Part shown: in pieces, positions 52,380 to 62,226 of the stretch
Layout of the letters: the number at the start of each line of letters is the position of its first letter
How positions within the stretch are numbered: position 1 is the first letter of the stretch
DNA from: Ignavibacteriota bacterium
Lineage (GTDB): Bacteria; Bacteroidota; Ignavibacteria; Tepidaquicellales; Tepidaquicellaceae
Direction: 5' to 3'
Assembly (NCBI GenBank): GCA_026390735.1
Contig: JAPLFJ010000064.1
Location: 1-64,000 of the forward strand
Length of the DNA stretch: 64,000 nucleotides
Position numbers and translations under genes: made by a program
Notes under the pieces: generated by a model
What the model was told of the DNA's origin: nothing
The model's database searches: none
Seen by the model: the letters and a program-made list of their open reading frames with translations, nothing else

Positions 52380-53255
52380 TTGATGATAAAAATCTGGGTT
52401 GACGCCTTAAGACCGAAAACATTGCCTGCAAGTATAGTCCCTGTTCTTATAGGGACAGCTATGGCGTATTACGACGGTTCCTTTAATCCTTTATTCTTTA
52501 TTCTTACGTTGGTTTGTTCACTTTTAATACAAATCATTACTAATTTCGTTAACGAAATATATGATTTCAAAAAAGGTGCAGACGGTAAGGATAGAGTAGG
52601 ACCTAGGAGAGCCGTTTCTGCAGGTTTAATTAAACCTTTAACTATGAAGGTTGTGTCAGGTACTCTTGTACTAATAACATTCCTGATTGGTTTATATTTA
52701 GTATTCACAGGCGGCGGTATTTTTATACTTTCAATCGGAGTTCTTTCATTATTCTTTGCTTATGCTTACACAGGCGGTCCTTATCCGCTTGCTTATAAAG
52801 GCATCAGCGACATTTTCGTCTTAATATTTTTCGGTGTTATAGCAGTTACGGGTACATATTATTTACAGGTACACAGACTTATTCCTGAAGTAATAATTGC
52901 ATCACTCGCTCCAGGATTTCTTTCTATGAATATTCTCGGTGTAAATAACATTCGTGATATTGACACAGACAAAATGGTTGGTAAAATCACTCTTGCAGTA
53001 AGGATGGGAGAGAAACCTGCCAAAGTAATGTATCTAATCATTAATCTTCTTGCGTTCATAGTTCCCGTGATATTATACTTCTCGCTTGAGAATAGATATT
53101 TTTTAATGCCTCTTCTGGTATTCCCTATCTCACTGGTCATATGCATGAACCTTTTTAAAAGTTCAGGTCCAAAACTAAACAAAATCCTTGCACAGACAGG
53201 TCTTCTGCTTATACTCTACGGTATAGCAAACGCAATATCCTTCATAATAAAATAG
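52380..53255 (+). CDS. menA: 1,4-dihydroxy-2-naphthoate polyprenyltransferase
   Basis: A membrane UbiA-family enzyme joining the isoprenoid chain to DHNA, the step before menaquinone methylation. The 291 residues show RPKTLPASIVPVLIGTA, the first Asp-rich motif NFVNEIYDFKKGAD (N58, D62, D68), the following GRA-type RRAVSAGLI, and the second motif NNIRDIDTDKMVGKITLAVRMG. About eight membrane helices. It is 112 bases after the polyprenyl synthase gene, which supplies its prenyl donor. Confidence 0.93.
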   Translation: MMIKIWVDALRPKTLPASIVPVLIGTAMAYYDGSFNPLFFILTLVCSLLIQIITNFVNEIYDFKKGADGKDRVGPRRAVSAGLIKPLTMKVVSGTLVLITFLIGLYLVFTGGGIFILSIGVLSLFFAYAYTGGPYPLAYKGISDIFVLIFFGVIAVTGTYYLQVHRLIPEVIIASLAPGFLSMNILGVNNIRDIDTDKMVGKITLAVRMGEKPAKVMYLIINLLAFIVPVILYFSLENRYFLMPLLVFPISLVICMNLFKSSGPKLNKILAQTGLLLILYGIANAISFIIK

Positions 53256-53272
53256 AATCATAATCAAATCCG

Positions 53273-54460
53273 GTGAACAAAGACAAGCAAAATATTATAT
53301 TCATTTTTTCAATTTCAATTATGGCAATACTTGGAATAGTATCTGTTACACCATCGTTGCCGTATGTATCAGCTGATTTAAACATCCCAAAAGATAAAAT
53401 CGGACTTATAGTTTCTCTCTTTGCAATGCCGGGAATATTCTTTACTCCCGTTTATGGTATTCTTGCGGACAAATTCGGAAGAAAGAAAGTTCTTGTCCCG
53501 TCGCTTATTATGTTTGGTATATTCGGTACAGCTGGATTCTTCGTCCGCGACTTTAATCTTTTACTCGTTCTGAGATTTCTTTCTGGTATGGGTGCAGCAT
53601 CACTAGGAGCTTTGAACGTTACATTAATCGGAGACCTTTTTGCAACTGAGAAAAGACAGAAGATTGTCGGATATAATAACAGCGCACTGAATTTCGGAAC
53701 AACAATTGTCCCTGTTATAGGCGGTATGCTCGCAATGATTCACTGGAATTATGTTTATTTGCTTCCTGTCCTTGCTGTGGCACTCGCATTGTGGATGATT
53801 TATTCGTTTGAAGAACCTGTGTCATCTTCAAAAACTACGTCAGACTATTTTAAAGGATTCCTTAGTGCGCTGAAGAATTACAGGATTTCAATGATGTATG
53901 TGATAAGCCTTCTTGTTTACGTTATACATTTCGGTGCTTTATGGACGTACATTCCGTTTCTTGTAAAGAATAAATTCATTGATTCGTCACTCATATTCGG
54001 CCTGGTCCTGGCAGGTATGTCTCTGACTGCTTCGCTTATTTCTTTGTTTTTCGGGAAGATTGCGGCAAAGCATTCACCGGAAAAATTATTTGCTGCTGCT
54101 TTCGCACTTCTTGCTGTTGGCCTGGTATCTGTAACTTTTATGACTGAATGGTACCTGTTATTTATATCCATGGTTATTTACGGAGCAGGTTTTGGCATCA
54201 TACTTCCGAATATTCAATCAACTGTTATAAAACTCGCACCTGAAAATCACAGAGGTGTTATAGTTTCTTTAAACAGGACAATATCATTACTAGGACAATT
54301 CCTGGGGCCTGTTATTTCAGGTTATATATTATTCCTTTATCCGGCTGGCGTTGTAGGAATACACTTGCTGTTCTACGTTTTTGCCGGCCTTGCGGTAATT
54401 ACATTAGGAGTATCGCAATTAGCTTTTATTAAGAATGAAAAACAAATAAATGAGATTTAA
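53273..54460 (+). CDS. MFS transporter, drug/proton antiporter type
   Basis: A 395-residue, 12-helix major facilitator. Motif A is GILADKFGRKKVLVPSL (near 60-76); a partial repeat GKIAAKHSPEKLF lies in the second half; RFLSGMGAASLGALNVTLIGDLF follows in TM4-5. GTG 53273 is the likely start. The family is of drug-efflux type (DHA1-like), but the substrate is unknown. It overlaps the TonB receptor gene by 11 bases, so a linked role in uptake or export of one compound (for instance a siderophore) is conceivable. Confidence 0.85.
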   Translation: MNKDKQNIIFIFSISIMAILGIVSVTPSLPYVSADLNIPKDKIGLIVSLFAMPGIFFTPVYGILADKFGRKKVLVPSLIMFGIFGTAGFFVRDFNLLLVLRFLSGMGAASLGALNVTLIGDLFATEKRQKIVGYNNSALNFGTTIVPVIGGMLAMIHWNYVYLLPVLAVALALWMIYSFEEPVSSSKTTSDYFKGFLSALKNYRISMMYVISLLVYVIHFGALWTYIPFLVKNKFIDSSLIFGLVLAGMSLTASLISLFFGKIAAKHSPEKLFAAAFALLAVGLVSVTFMTEWYLLFISMVIYGAGFGIILPNIQSTVIKLAPENHRGVIVSLNRTISLLGQFLGPVISGYILFLYPAGVVGIHLLFYVFAGLAVITLGVSQLAFIKNEKQINEI

Positions 54461-56900
54461 ATTACTTTTTCTATTCCTTCTTTTTTCCGGTTTGTCTTAT
54501 TCACAGGGAGTACTAAACGGTCTTGTGAATGATGCGTACAGCGGAAAAGAGCTTCAAGGCATAGTGTTCGAATTAAAAAACACAAATTACAGAACAACAT
54601 CTGATAAATGGGGGAGGTTCATATTTGAAAACATACCTCAGGGAAAATATACTTTAGTCTATGTTTCCGACAAATCTCTTAATTACGAGAACTTTGAAAC
54701 AAACGTCGGAGTTGAAACAGGCAAAGAGAAATTAGTTGACGTAAACCTCACTCCTAAAACTTATAAACTGGACGATATATACGTTTACGGTGTTACAAAG
54801 TCTTATGAAAAAGTTACTGAGTCTCCTGCTGCGGTTATAGTATTGTATCAGGACAAACTTAATTCCCTGTCACGCGGTAACCAGCTTGCAGGCGCACTTA
54901 CGGGTTTATCGGGAGTAGATGTTCTTAAGAACGGTTCTACGGATTACATCGTTAATGCACGTGGATTCAACGCAGGTCTGAACAGAAGAATACTTGTCTT
55001 GCAGGACGGGCGCGATGCCGCGATGCCATTGCTCGGAGCAATCGAATGGAATTCTTTCCCTTACTCGCTCGATGAATATTCAAAAGTTGAATTTGTTAAG
55101 GGACCATCAACCTCACTCTACGGTGCGAATGCATTTAACGGAGTATTAAACCTTACTTCATTTTCACCAAGGGAAGTTCTTGGTACAAAAATATCTTTCC
55201 TCGGCGGAGACTATAAGACGATGCGAGGCGACGTTCGAAACGCGGGGCTTATAAACGACAAGTTATCTTATAAAATAACGCTTGGTCATTCTCAGTCATT
55301 AAATTTTTCCAACCGCAGGGATTCTGTCAAGTATCTTGAATACCCGGGCTTAATAGTTGAAGCACGCCCGATTAGTGAAGCCGAAAGAAAGACATTCTCA
55401 AACTACGGAACACTAAGACTAGATTACGATTTTAAGAATAACAGTAAAATAAAAGTTGAAGGCGGATACTCAAACAACGGCAATGAAGCATTCGTTTTCG
55501 GACTCGGAAGAACTCTCGTTACAAACACAGAGCGTCCATATTTTCTTGCAGGGTTCACTTCAGATAATTTCTATTTCCATGCTCACTATATGAAGCGACA
55601 GACACTAGATACTATGTGGCTGCTTTTACCAAAGGTGGGAAACAAACTGGGTTCACCACTGCTCGACAACAGCAGTGATATTCTCCTGGATGCACAGTAC
55701 AATTTTTATGCTGACAAACACAGCAACACGCAATTAATATTCGGACTCTCACAGCAATTGCAGGACATACAGACTTACGGCACTTCAATCCCAAATGAAG
55801 TTCGTGCTAACTATACAGGTATGTACGGTCAATTATCGTATAAGATGAATGACAAGTTCAAATTTGTAGGAACACTACGTTTCGACAGAACAAACATACA
55901 CGAACCGCAATTTTCTCCGCGCGGTGCTCTGGTATATTCACTTGCAAGAGACCATCAGTTCAGGTTTACTGTAAGCCGTTCGTTCCAGAGACCGAACTAT
56001 TCAGAGTTGTTCAGACTTACACCCGACGCTCCTGCATTTGCAACAGCACCCGGCCCTCCAAGGCCTGCGCTCATAGGCATTAATCAGAAAGTTGCAGACT
56101 CAATCAGAGTTCTTGCCGGATGGTCTACCGCTCCTAACATACAGCTGAACATCGACGGTACAAGAGCTTTCGCTGTAGGCAATGATAAATTAAATGTTGA
56201 GAAGAATCTCGGTTTTGAATTCGGATACAACGGAAACCTTAACAACAAGGTATTCTTCAACGTTGATGTTTATTATAACATACTCACTGATTTTGTAACT
56301 AACTTCCTTCCGGGAGTAAATAAAAATTATTCTTCGTGGTCTGCAAGCCTGCCCGATTCACTCGCAGTATGGAATAGTCTTGCTACATCAATCGTTTACA
56401 GTCAGCTGAGTCCGCGAGATAAACAGAGGTTGTCATACTTAAACGGATTGCCGTCGTTCATTGTCTCGAACTCCAACATCGGAACTGTTAATCAGTATGG
56501 GATTGACCTGACGTTAAGTTATTATCTCAACAAAAACATATTTCTTACTGGAAATTATTCCCATTACGAATATAATATAGAGAAAAATCCCGGCGACCCG
56601 GATATACTGCCAAACACAACACCGAACAAATTCAATCTTTCTGCCACTTACCAGATACCTGCAAAGTTTGATGCAACGTTATCATTCCAGTATTCCGATA
56701 ATTTCGACTGGCTTGCAGGTGCATACACAGGTGTAGTTCCTGAATACAAACTTGTAAACTTTAACGCAGGATATTATATACTTAAAAACCTGCAGGTAGG
56801 TGCTTATGTTTTCAACCTGTTCAATGAACAGCATTACGAAATGTTCGGCGGTACATATCTCCCGCGAAACTTCTACATAAAAACCACATTCAACTTCTAA
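54450..56900 (+). CDS. TonB-dependent outer-membrane receptor
   Basis: An 816-residue receptor: signal peptide ending SYSQ near 19, a carboxypeptidase regulatory-like domain (GLVNDAYSGKELQGIVFELKNTNYRTTSDKWGRF), the plug (about 120-245; DVLKNGSTDYIVNARGFNAGLNRRILVLQDGRD, EFVKGPSTSLYGANAFNGVLNL), and a 22-stranded barrel ending YLPRNFYIKTTFNF with the terminal Phe. It should import a ligand too large for porins, such as an iron complex, vitamin or glycan. The preceding MFS gene overlaps it. No SusD neighbour, so it is not a typical glycan system. Confidence 0.92.
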   Translation: MRFKLLFLFLLFSGLSYSQGVLNGLVNDAYSGKELQGIVFELKNTNYRTTSDKWGRFIFENIPQGKYTLVYVSDKSLNYENFETNVGVETGKEKLVDVNLTPKTYKLDDIYVYGVTKSYEKVTESPAAVIVLYQDKLNSLSRGNQLAGALTGLSGVDVLKNGSTDYIVNARGFNAGLNRRILVLQDGRDAAMPLLGAIEWNSFPYSLDEYSKVEFVKGPSTSLYGANAFNGVLNLTSFSPREVLGTKISFLGGDYKTMRGDVRNAGLINDKLSYKITLGHSQSLNFSNRRDSVKYLEYPGLIVEARPISEAERKTFSNYGTLRLDYDFKNNSKIKVEGGYSNNGNEAFVFGLGRTLVTNTERPYFLAGFTSDNFYFHAHYMKRQTLDTMWLLLPKVGNKLGSPLLDNSSDILLDAQYNFYADKHSNTQLIFGLSQQLQDIQTYGTSIPNEVRANYTGMYGQLSYKMNDKFKFVGTLRFDRTNIHEPQFSPRGALVYSLARDHQFRFTVSRSFQRPNYSELFRLTPDAPAFATAPGPPRPALIGINQKVADSIRVLAGWSTAPNIQLNIDGTRAFAVGNDKLNVEKNLGFEFGYNGNLNNKVFFNVDVYYNILTDFVTNFLPGVNKNYSSWSASLPDSLAVWNSLATSIVYSQLSPRDKQRLSYLNGLPSFIVSNSNIGTVNQYGIDLTLSYYLNKNIFLTGNYSHYEYNIEKNPGDPDILPNTTPNKFNLSATYQIPAKFDATLSFQYSDNFDWLAGAYTGVVPEYKLVNFNAGYYILKNLQVGAYVFNLFNEQHYEMFGGTYLPRNFYIKTTFNF

Positions 56901-56911
56901 GATTATTATTC

Positions 56912-56947
56912 GGCCCGCAGATATTTTTTTGCGGGTCTTATTTTTTA
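56912..56947 (+). terminator. Terminator after the TonB receptor gene
   Basis: GGCCCGCA (56912-56919) and TGCGGGTC (56930-56937; one G-T pair), then a T-rich stretch. Confidence 0.8.
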
Positions 56948-57192
56948 ACTCCTCACCTCTATATATAATGCTATTTTGTTTCCCGTTTTTGCCGTCAAAA
57001 CGTAAAAACAATAAATTTATTTTCCCAAGTGTCAAAAACAGCCCCTTTATGAAGTTTTCTTGATTAGTCTCCTGAAATTGAGGGCTTTCTTTTCTCAAAT
57101 TATCCGAAACTTTTATTATTGTTTTTTAGTTCTGAAATATATAACTTGCTAATAACAACTAATATTGGTCAGCAAATATAATCTTAAAAATA

Positions 57193-57708
57193 ATGAAAAG
57201 ATATAAGAACATAATAGTGGTAGTTTCTTTGATGCTGGGTTTATCTGTACTTGCATCCTGCTCAAAGAAAGAAGAACCTAAGTCAGAGTTTAAAACAGAC
57301 GTAAAAATTCAGGGTGTAAATAATTTTAAAAATAATAATAAAACAAAAATGGAACATTTAACAGCGGCAACATTTAAATCAAAAGTATTTGATTACGAAA
57401 AGAACAAAGAATGGAAATTCGAAGGTAAGAATCCTGCAATTATAGATTTCTACGCGGACTGGTGCGGACCTTGCAAGATGGTGGCTCCTGTACTAGAGGA
57501 ACTATCAAATGAATACGACGGTAAAGTCGATATATATAAAGTAGATACTGAAGTTGAACAGGAACTGGCGTCGGTCTTCGGTATCAGAAGTATTCCGTCG
57601 ATTTTGTTTGTCCCTGTCTCGGGACAGCCGCAGATGTCTGCAGGCGCAATGCAGAAAGATGGATTCGTTCAGGCAATTAACGAAATATTGCTCGTTAAAG
57701 GAAATTAA
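57193..57708 (+). CDS. Membrane-anchored thioredoxin (lipoprotein)
   Basis: A 171-residue protein with a lipoprotein signal (LGLSVLASC, lipid Cys 23), a linker, and a thioredoxin domain with the active site DFYADWCGPCKMVAPVL (C91, C94) and the cis-Pro block RSIPSILFV. It probably reduces disulphides outside the cytoplasm. An in-frame ATG at residue 53 (57349) would yield a plain cytoplasmic thioredoxin, but it has no ribosome site. It is a single-gene unit with its own terminator. Confidence 0.92.
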   Translation: MKRYKNIIVVVSLMLGLSVLASCSKKEEPKSEFKTDVKIQGVNNFKNNNKTKMEHLTAATFKSKVFDYEKNKEWKFEGKNPAIIDFYADWCGPCKMVAPVLEELSNEYDGKVDIYKVDTEVEQELASVFGIRSIPSILFVPVSGQPQMSAGAMQKDGFVQAINEILLVKGN

Positions 57709-57757
57709 TTAAGATTGTTTTTCATAGATAAAAGAACATTTGTTGTGTTCTCCTTGA

Positions 57758-57785
57758 GCGGTTTCTCATTCAGAAACCGCTTTTT
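57758..57785 (+). terminator. Terminator after the thioredoxin gene
   Basis: GCGGTTTCT (57758-57766), CATTC loop, AGAAACCGC (57772-57780), TTTTT. No T run follows on the minus strand, so it does not serve the converging glycan operon. Confidence 0.9.
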
Positions 57786-57819
57786 ATATTACTGTCTTTT
57801 TCTCTTTACCTGAAATTTT

Positions 57820-58551
57820 TTATTCTCTGAAGAATGAAGCGTCAATCTGTAATACCCTTCCTGTCTCCTTGTTTACAAACGCAGGCTGTATTCCGTGCAG
57901 TTCAAACCCTTTTGATTCAATTCGGTTGTATAAATCCTTGAATAATGCCTGCCCTTCGTAAAGGTTTACAAGTGACATTTCCAGAAATAAACCTTTAATC
58001 TTTTCCATCGAGTTATCACATCCGTTTAATACTTTCTCTTCGTATCCCTGTGTGTCAACTTTTACGAGAACATTTTCAGACTTTCCTGCGTATTTTGCGA
58101 ATACTGTATCAAGTTTGCATACTTTTACTTTTTCTGTTCCTATGTATTTTGATTCAGGTGCCGCACTTTCGTGTTCTTCCAGCATTCCCATTACTGAACT
58201 GCTGATTGAATTTTCTGATATATTGATTTCTATCTCTCCATCTTCATCTCCCACTGCACATTTTTCCGCCGCTTCCCATCCTTCTATGGATTTGCACTTT
58301 GAAATAAGTACTTCATAAGCAGAGGTCAGCGGCTCGAAAGAAACCATCTTCCCCCTGTATCCGAGTTTGTAAATCAATTCTCCGAACTGTCCCTTGTTGG
58401 CTCCTATGTCGAAAATCATGTCGATTTTGTTGTACGCAATCTGCTTTACGAGTATTTCTTCGTCTGTCATCTTAACGTCAACACCGAATTTGTTCCCGAT
58501 CTTCCTCAAAGCCATTTCAGACTTTATCTTATAAAGTTTTAATTTTGACAT
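57820..58551 (-). CDS. FkbM-family SAM-dependent methyltransferase
   Basis: A 243-residue methyltransferase, probably acting on a sugar of a surface polysaccharide, as is usual when FkbM genes end glycosyltransferase operons. SAM motif: MIFDIGANKGQFGELIYKLGYRGKMVSFEP; the FkbM block VLVKVDTQGYEEKVLNG is conserved, followed by GLFLEMSLVNLYEGQ. It is the last gene of a four-gene minus-strand operon, 1 base after the GT2 gene. Confidence 0.92.
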   Translation of the reverse strand: MSKLKLYKIKSEMALRKIGNKFGVDVKMTDEEILVKQIAYNKIDMIFDIGANKGQFGELIYKLGYRGKMVSFEPLTSAYEVLISKCKSIEGWEAAEKCAVGDEDGEIEINISENSISSSVMGMLEEHESAAPESKYIGTEKVKVCKLDTVFAKYAGKSENVLVKVDTQGYEEKVLNGCDNSMEKIKGLFLEMSLVNLYEGQALFKDLYNRIESKGFELHGIQPAFVNKETGRVLQIDASFFRE

Positions 58552-58552
58552 A

Positions 58553-59317
58553 TTATAATAATTTTCTTTTTCTGATTATGTAAACAATGAATCTAAAGGA
58601 AAGTTTAACGTGGTTTAATAATACTCTCACACAGTTAAAATGCCGGCACAGTAAATTAAATCTTTCCTTTAATGACTCAATCGTGTTCTGTCTTGAGTAT
58701 CCGCCTATTAAAAATTTTGACAGCGACAGGTTTGTGTTTATTACTTTGGTGCTTTTCTTTAAAACCTTTATTGCCCAGTCAATATCCGCAACATACCTGT
58801 AACTTAAATCATATTCCACACACACTGCTTTCCTCACAATCATCGACTGGTGTGATACTATCATTCCGTTAATCATTTTCTTCCAGTTCAGTTCCTTTGG
58901 AGGTACTTTAAGTGTCCTGTTGCCGTAACTCTTGCCGTCATCATCAACCATTTCTGTGTCGCCGTAATATACATCACCTTCTTTGTCTGTCTTAAAAACA
59001 TTCATCAGTGTATCATCCCCGTAAGGCAGGTCACCGGAATTCATAAACCATACAAAATCACCTGTGGCTGCCCTCAGCCCCTTGTTCATCGCATCGTATA
59101 TGCCGTTGTCTTTTTCTGATACTGAGTATGAAATGATATCTCTGAATTCTGCGATAATATCCAGTGTGCCGTCTGTTGAGCCTCCGTCTATTATTACGGT
59201 TTCTTTGTTAACGTAAGTCTGATTCCTGATTGCCGTTAGTGTTTTCCTGAGGTTCTCTTTGTTGTTAAAAACAATCGTTATAAAACTTACTTTCGGGTAT
59301 ACAGTATTATTATCCAT
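58553..59317 (-). CDS. Family 2 glycosyltransferase
   Basis: A 254-residue GT-A enzyme that adds a sugar to a growing glycan. PKVSFITIVFNNKENLRKTL starts the fold; VIIDGGSTDGTLDIIAEF, SEKDNGIYDAMNKGLRAATGDFVWFMNSGD and GDVYYGDTEMV are the usual blocks. A basic, partly hydrophobic tail (FRFIVYIIRKRKLL) suggests membrane contact. It lies 1 base downstream of the GT4 gene. Confidence 0.92.
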   Translation of the reverse strand: MDNNTVYPKVSFITIVFNNKENLRKTLTAIRNQTYVNKETVIIDGGSTDGTLDIIAEFRDIISYSVSEKDNGIYDAMNKGLRAATGDFVWFMNSGDLPYGDDTLMNVFKTDKEGDVYYGDTEMVDDDGKSYGNRTLKVPPKELNWKKMINGMIVSHQSMIVRKAVCVEYDLSYRYVADIDWAIKVLKKSTKVINTNLSLSKFLIGGYSRQNTIESLKERFNLLCRHFNCVRVLLNHVKLSFRFIVYIIRKRKLL

Positions 59318-59318
59318 A

Positions 59319-60413
59319 CTATCCCGTTACCTCTTCGTAAAATTTATATGTTTCCTCTGCACAGGTGTTCCACGAAAACATTCTTTCTCTTTCTTTTCCC
59401 GAACTTATCATTCTTTCAACCTTTTCTTTGTTGTTCAGTATAACATTAATCTGTTCCTTTAATTCCTCTGGTGAATCAGGGTTGAAGTATAAAGCTGATT
59501 CTCCTCCAACTTCAGGCAGGGAACTGACATTCGATGCAATAATCGGGCATCCGTTGTACATCGCTTCAATCATCGGAATCCCGAATCCCTCATACTTCGA
59601 GGGATATACAAATGCTTTTGCGTAAAAATAAAGGTTCGCTATTGTTCTGTCTCTTGCTTCAGTCTGTGTAAAGTTGTTCAGGACATTTGCCTCCGCCATC
59701 TTTTCTGTTTCCCCTTTTGTGAATTTCCCTCCGCCACAGCATACAACCTTGTATTCGCTCCTTAATGCTTCGTTCATCTCAAATACTTTTATCAGTATCC
59801 CGAAATTCTTGTAACTCCTCCTGTCACCAACATACAAAAGATATTTGTCCTTTATTATACGCTCTTCGGTAACGTCATACTTTAATGAGTTACCGTGATA
59901 GATTACTTTTATCTTCTTGCCTTTTGTGTCGTATCTCTCAAGCAGGTCATTCTTCGTCGATTCGGAAACGCATATTATCCCGTCGGCTTTCTTAACTGCA
60001 AGTTTCTTCAGTTCTGCCGTCCTGTCAAGCGAAGAAAAGTTACTGCTCAGCCTTTCGTGTGTAAAATCGTGAACCGTAATTACTCTTTTAAAATCTTTAC
60101 TTATGTTTATGTCGCCGAAATATGTCTGATGAATCAGGTTAAAGTCCTGCCTGACGGCAAACCTTTCAAATAAAGGCTTCTGAATCTTTATGGATATAAG
60201 TTTAGTCCGTGGTATGTGTCTTACTTTCGTTCCTGAAAATATATTGAAACTGTCCGCATACTTTTCCAATCCGTATTCATTTATAAATTTCCCCATGTAC
60301 AGAATCACTTCCGCTTTCAGTGCGGGCATTCTTTTTATAAGTTCATAAAAATACCTTGTTGCACCGCCGTATTTCTGTATAAGGAATATTTCGTTGTCGT
60401 ATAGAACTCTCAT
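59319..60413 (-). CDS. Family 4 glycosyltransferase
   Basis: A 364-residue GT-B enzyme. The N-terminal IQKYGGATRYFYELIKRM and VITVHDFTHERL, and the C-terminal LLYVGDRRSYKNFGILI and VYPSKYEGFGIPMIEAMYNGCPIIASNVSSLPEVGG (E-x7-E) mark the GT4 family. It resembles mannosyl- or galactosyltransferases of capsule/LPS loci. Its start overlaps the stop of the upstream gene by 4 bases. Confidence 0.92.
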   Translation of the reverse strand: MRVLYDNEIFLIQKYGGATRYFYELIKRMPALKAEVILYMGKFINEYGLEKYADSFNIFSGTKVRHIPRTKLISIKIQKPLFERFAVRQDFNLIHQTYFGDINISKDFKRVITVHDFTHERLSSNFSSLDRTAELKKLAVKKADGIICVSESTKNDLLERYDTKGKKIKVIYHGNSLKYDVTEERIIKDKYLLYVGDRRSYKNFGILIKVFEMNEALRSEYKVVCCGGGKFTKGETEKMAEANVLNNFTQTEARDRTIANLYFYAKAFVYPSKYEGFGIPMIEAMYNGCPIIASNVSSLPEVGGESALYFNPDSPEELKEQINVILNNKEKVERMISSGKERERMFSWNTCAEETYKFYEEVTG

Positions 60414-61324
60414 TTTAGCAGTTTTTTAATCACTTCCGTTAATTTTTCAAATTTACTTTTTCTGATTTTATGATAGTATGTATATCGGTCAGCTTCCGCG
60501 TCAGGCTCTATGCTGTCATTGAAATCAAATTCGGTTATTCTTCCCGTACTTAACTCGGATATTTTGCTCGATGTACTTACTGTATGCGTTGCTTCTTCTC
60601 CGAATCCGATATTCTTTACAAGGTTGACATTCGGAATGATGCTTACTCCGTCATTCTTCCATACTGTCCAGACCCATTGAAAATCCCACGTGTCAAGTTT
60701 GTTGTCCCTGACAGTATCTAACAATCTTTTGTAATAATCTATTATTTCTTTATCTTTAATTATGCTTTCCGATATGCTGTAGTATTTATCGTCATTATAG
60801 CCGGCCATATTTACGTCGTACTTTGCCCATCTGTCTTTCCATGTTGCCCATCCCCAGACGTGACAGAATCTCGAGTAGTAATAGGATTTGTTTCCTCTTT
60901 TGTTTGTATCCTGAAAATTCACGCCCCCGATATGCATTACCCGTTTGTCATCTTTATACCTTTCAAGCATTACCTTACAGAAGTTGAAAAAGGATATGTC
61001 GGGCAGACAGTCATCCTCAAGAATTATTCCGTACTCTGTATTCTCAAAAAACCAGTTAATTCCTTTTGTAACCCCTTCCTTGCATCCCAGGTTTATTTCA
61101 CTGAAATTGACATTTACCTCACATTCCCAGTCAACTTTCTTCAATACGCTTTTAGCCAGCTCACATTTCTCGTATTCACCGGGTTTGTTTTCTCTTGCTC
61201 CGTCAGCGGATACATAAAAGTATTTAGGCTTTATTTCACGTATCTTTTCAAAGACCTTTTCTGTTGTGTCAGGCCTGTTAAAAATCAAAAACAGTATTGG
61301 AATGTCAAATCTTTCGGATTTCAT
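60410..61324 (-). CDS. GT-A-fold glycosyltransferase, HlpA-like
   Basis: A 304-residue protein of the group often named 'hemolytic protein HlpA-like', in fact a GT-A-fold sugar transferase. IPILFLIFNRPDTTEKVFEKIR opens it; INLGCKEGVTKGINWFFENTEYGIILEDDCLPD carries the metal-binding EDD; RFCHVWGWATWKDRW is also conserved. It is the first gene of the minus-strand glycan operon (four genes, overlaps or 1-base gaps). Its promoter should lie in 61325-61572, shared with the divergent lemA. Confidence 0.85.
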   Translation of the reverse strand: MKSERFDIPILFLIFNRPDTTEKVFEKIREIKPKYFYVSADGARENKPGEYEKCELAKSVLKKVDWECEVNVNFSEINLGCKEGVTKGINWFFENTEYGIILEDDCLPDISFFNFCKVMLERYKDDKRVMHIGGVNFQDTNKRGNKSYYYSRFCHVWGWATWKDRWAKYDVNMAGYNDDKYYSISESIIKDKEIIDYYKRLLDTVRDNKLDTWDFQWVWTVWKNDGVSIIPNVNLVKNIGFGEEATHTVSTSSKISELSTGRITEFDFNDSIEPDAEADRYTYYHKIRKSKFEKLTEVIKKLLK

Positions 61325-61572
61325 CAGTTCTTATCAGTATTTCGTTTTATAATTGTCTTAATTTACAAAAAACCCCTTTCGCAGAAAATCTAATTATTCG
61401 TAACACTTTATAATAAATATTGCCGTAAATATACCTGTTATTTCAGTGTATTGAGCGGAAATATGAATTATTGTAAAAAATAACTGAACTGTACCCGATT
61501 TATACTTTTTATAACGATTAAAATTGATATTTTTAACCTTAAATTAAAATTTATATTAAATTCTAATACTAT

Positions 61573-62196
61573 ATGAAAGTAATAAAATATTTGTTGTCTC
61601 TTGCAGTTTTGTTTATGATTGTATCCTCTTTTAACGGATGTGGTTACAATTCTCTGGTCTCGTCGGAAGAAAATATCAAGTCCGCCTGGGCTCAGGTCGA
61701 AAATCAGTACCAGCGCCGCGCCGACCTTATTCCTAACCTTGTAAAAACAGTCGAGGGAGCTGCGGATTTTGAGAAAAGCGTGCTGACAGAAGTTACTGAA
61801 ATGAGAAGCAAAGTCGGTCAGACAAAATTGAACGTCGATGACCTGAATGATCCTGAAAAATTCCAGCAGTATCAGCAGGCACAGGATAAACTTTCCTCTG
61901 CTTTGTCAAGATTGCTGGTAGTTACTGAAAATTATCCTTCTTTAAAAGCAAATGAGAGTTTTCTTCAGCTGCAGTCACAACTTGAAGGCACTGAAAACAG
62001 AATATCTGTAGAAAGAAAGAAGTTTAATGAAGCAGTCCAGGTTTTTAACACTTCTGTAAGAAGTTTTCCTACTGTGATTACGGCAAAGATGTTCGGGTTT
62101 AAAGAAAAACCATATTTCAAAGGTAAAGAAGGAAGTGAAAACGCTCCTGATGTTAACTTTGATTTCAAGAAAAAAGAAGATAAGAAGAATAAATAA
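61573..62196 (+). CDS. LemA-family protein
   Basis: A 207-residue membrane-anchored helical protein. One N-terminal helix (ILLSLAVLFMIVSSF-like, 4-20) with a Cys at 23 that may be a lipobox; then SAWAQVENQYQRRADLIPNLVKTVEGAADFEKSVLTEVTEMRSKVG, which is the LemA signature, VVTENYPSLKANESFLQLQSQLEGTENRISVERKKFNEAV, and a basic tail. Function in the family is unclear (often linked to membrane stress). The glycan operon is divergent to it; a nucleotidyltransferase gene follows 30 bases downstream. Confidence 0.92.
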   Translation: MKVIKYLLSLAVLFMIVSSFNGCGYNSLVSSEENIKSAWAQVENQYQRRADLIPNLVKTVEGAADFEKSVLTEVTEMRSKVGQTKLNVDDLNDPEKFQQYQQAQDKLSSALSRLLVVTENYPSLKANESFLQLQSQLEGTENRISVERKKFNEAVQVFNTSVRSFPTVITAKMFGFKEKPYFKGKEGSENAPDVNFDFKKKEDKKNK

Positions 62197-62226
62197 TCTT
62201 TATAAATTTAATTTAACTGATATTAT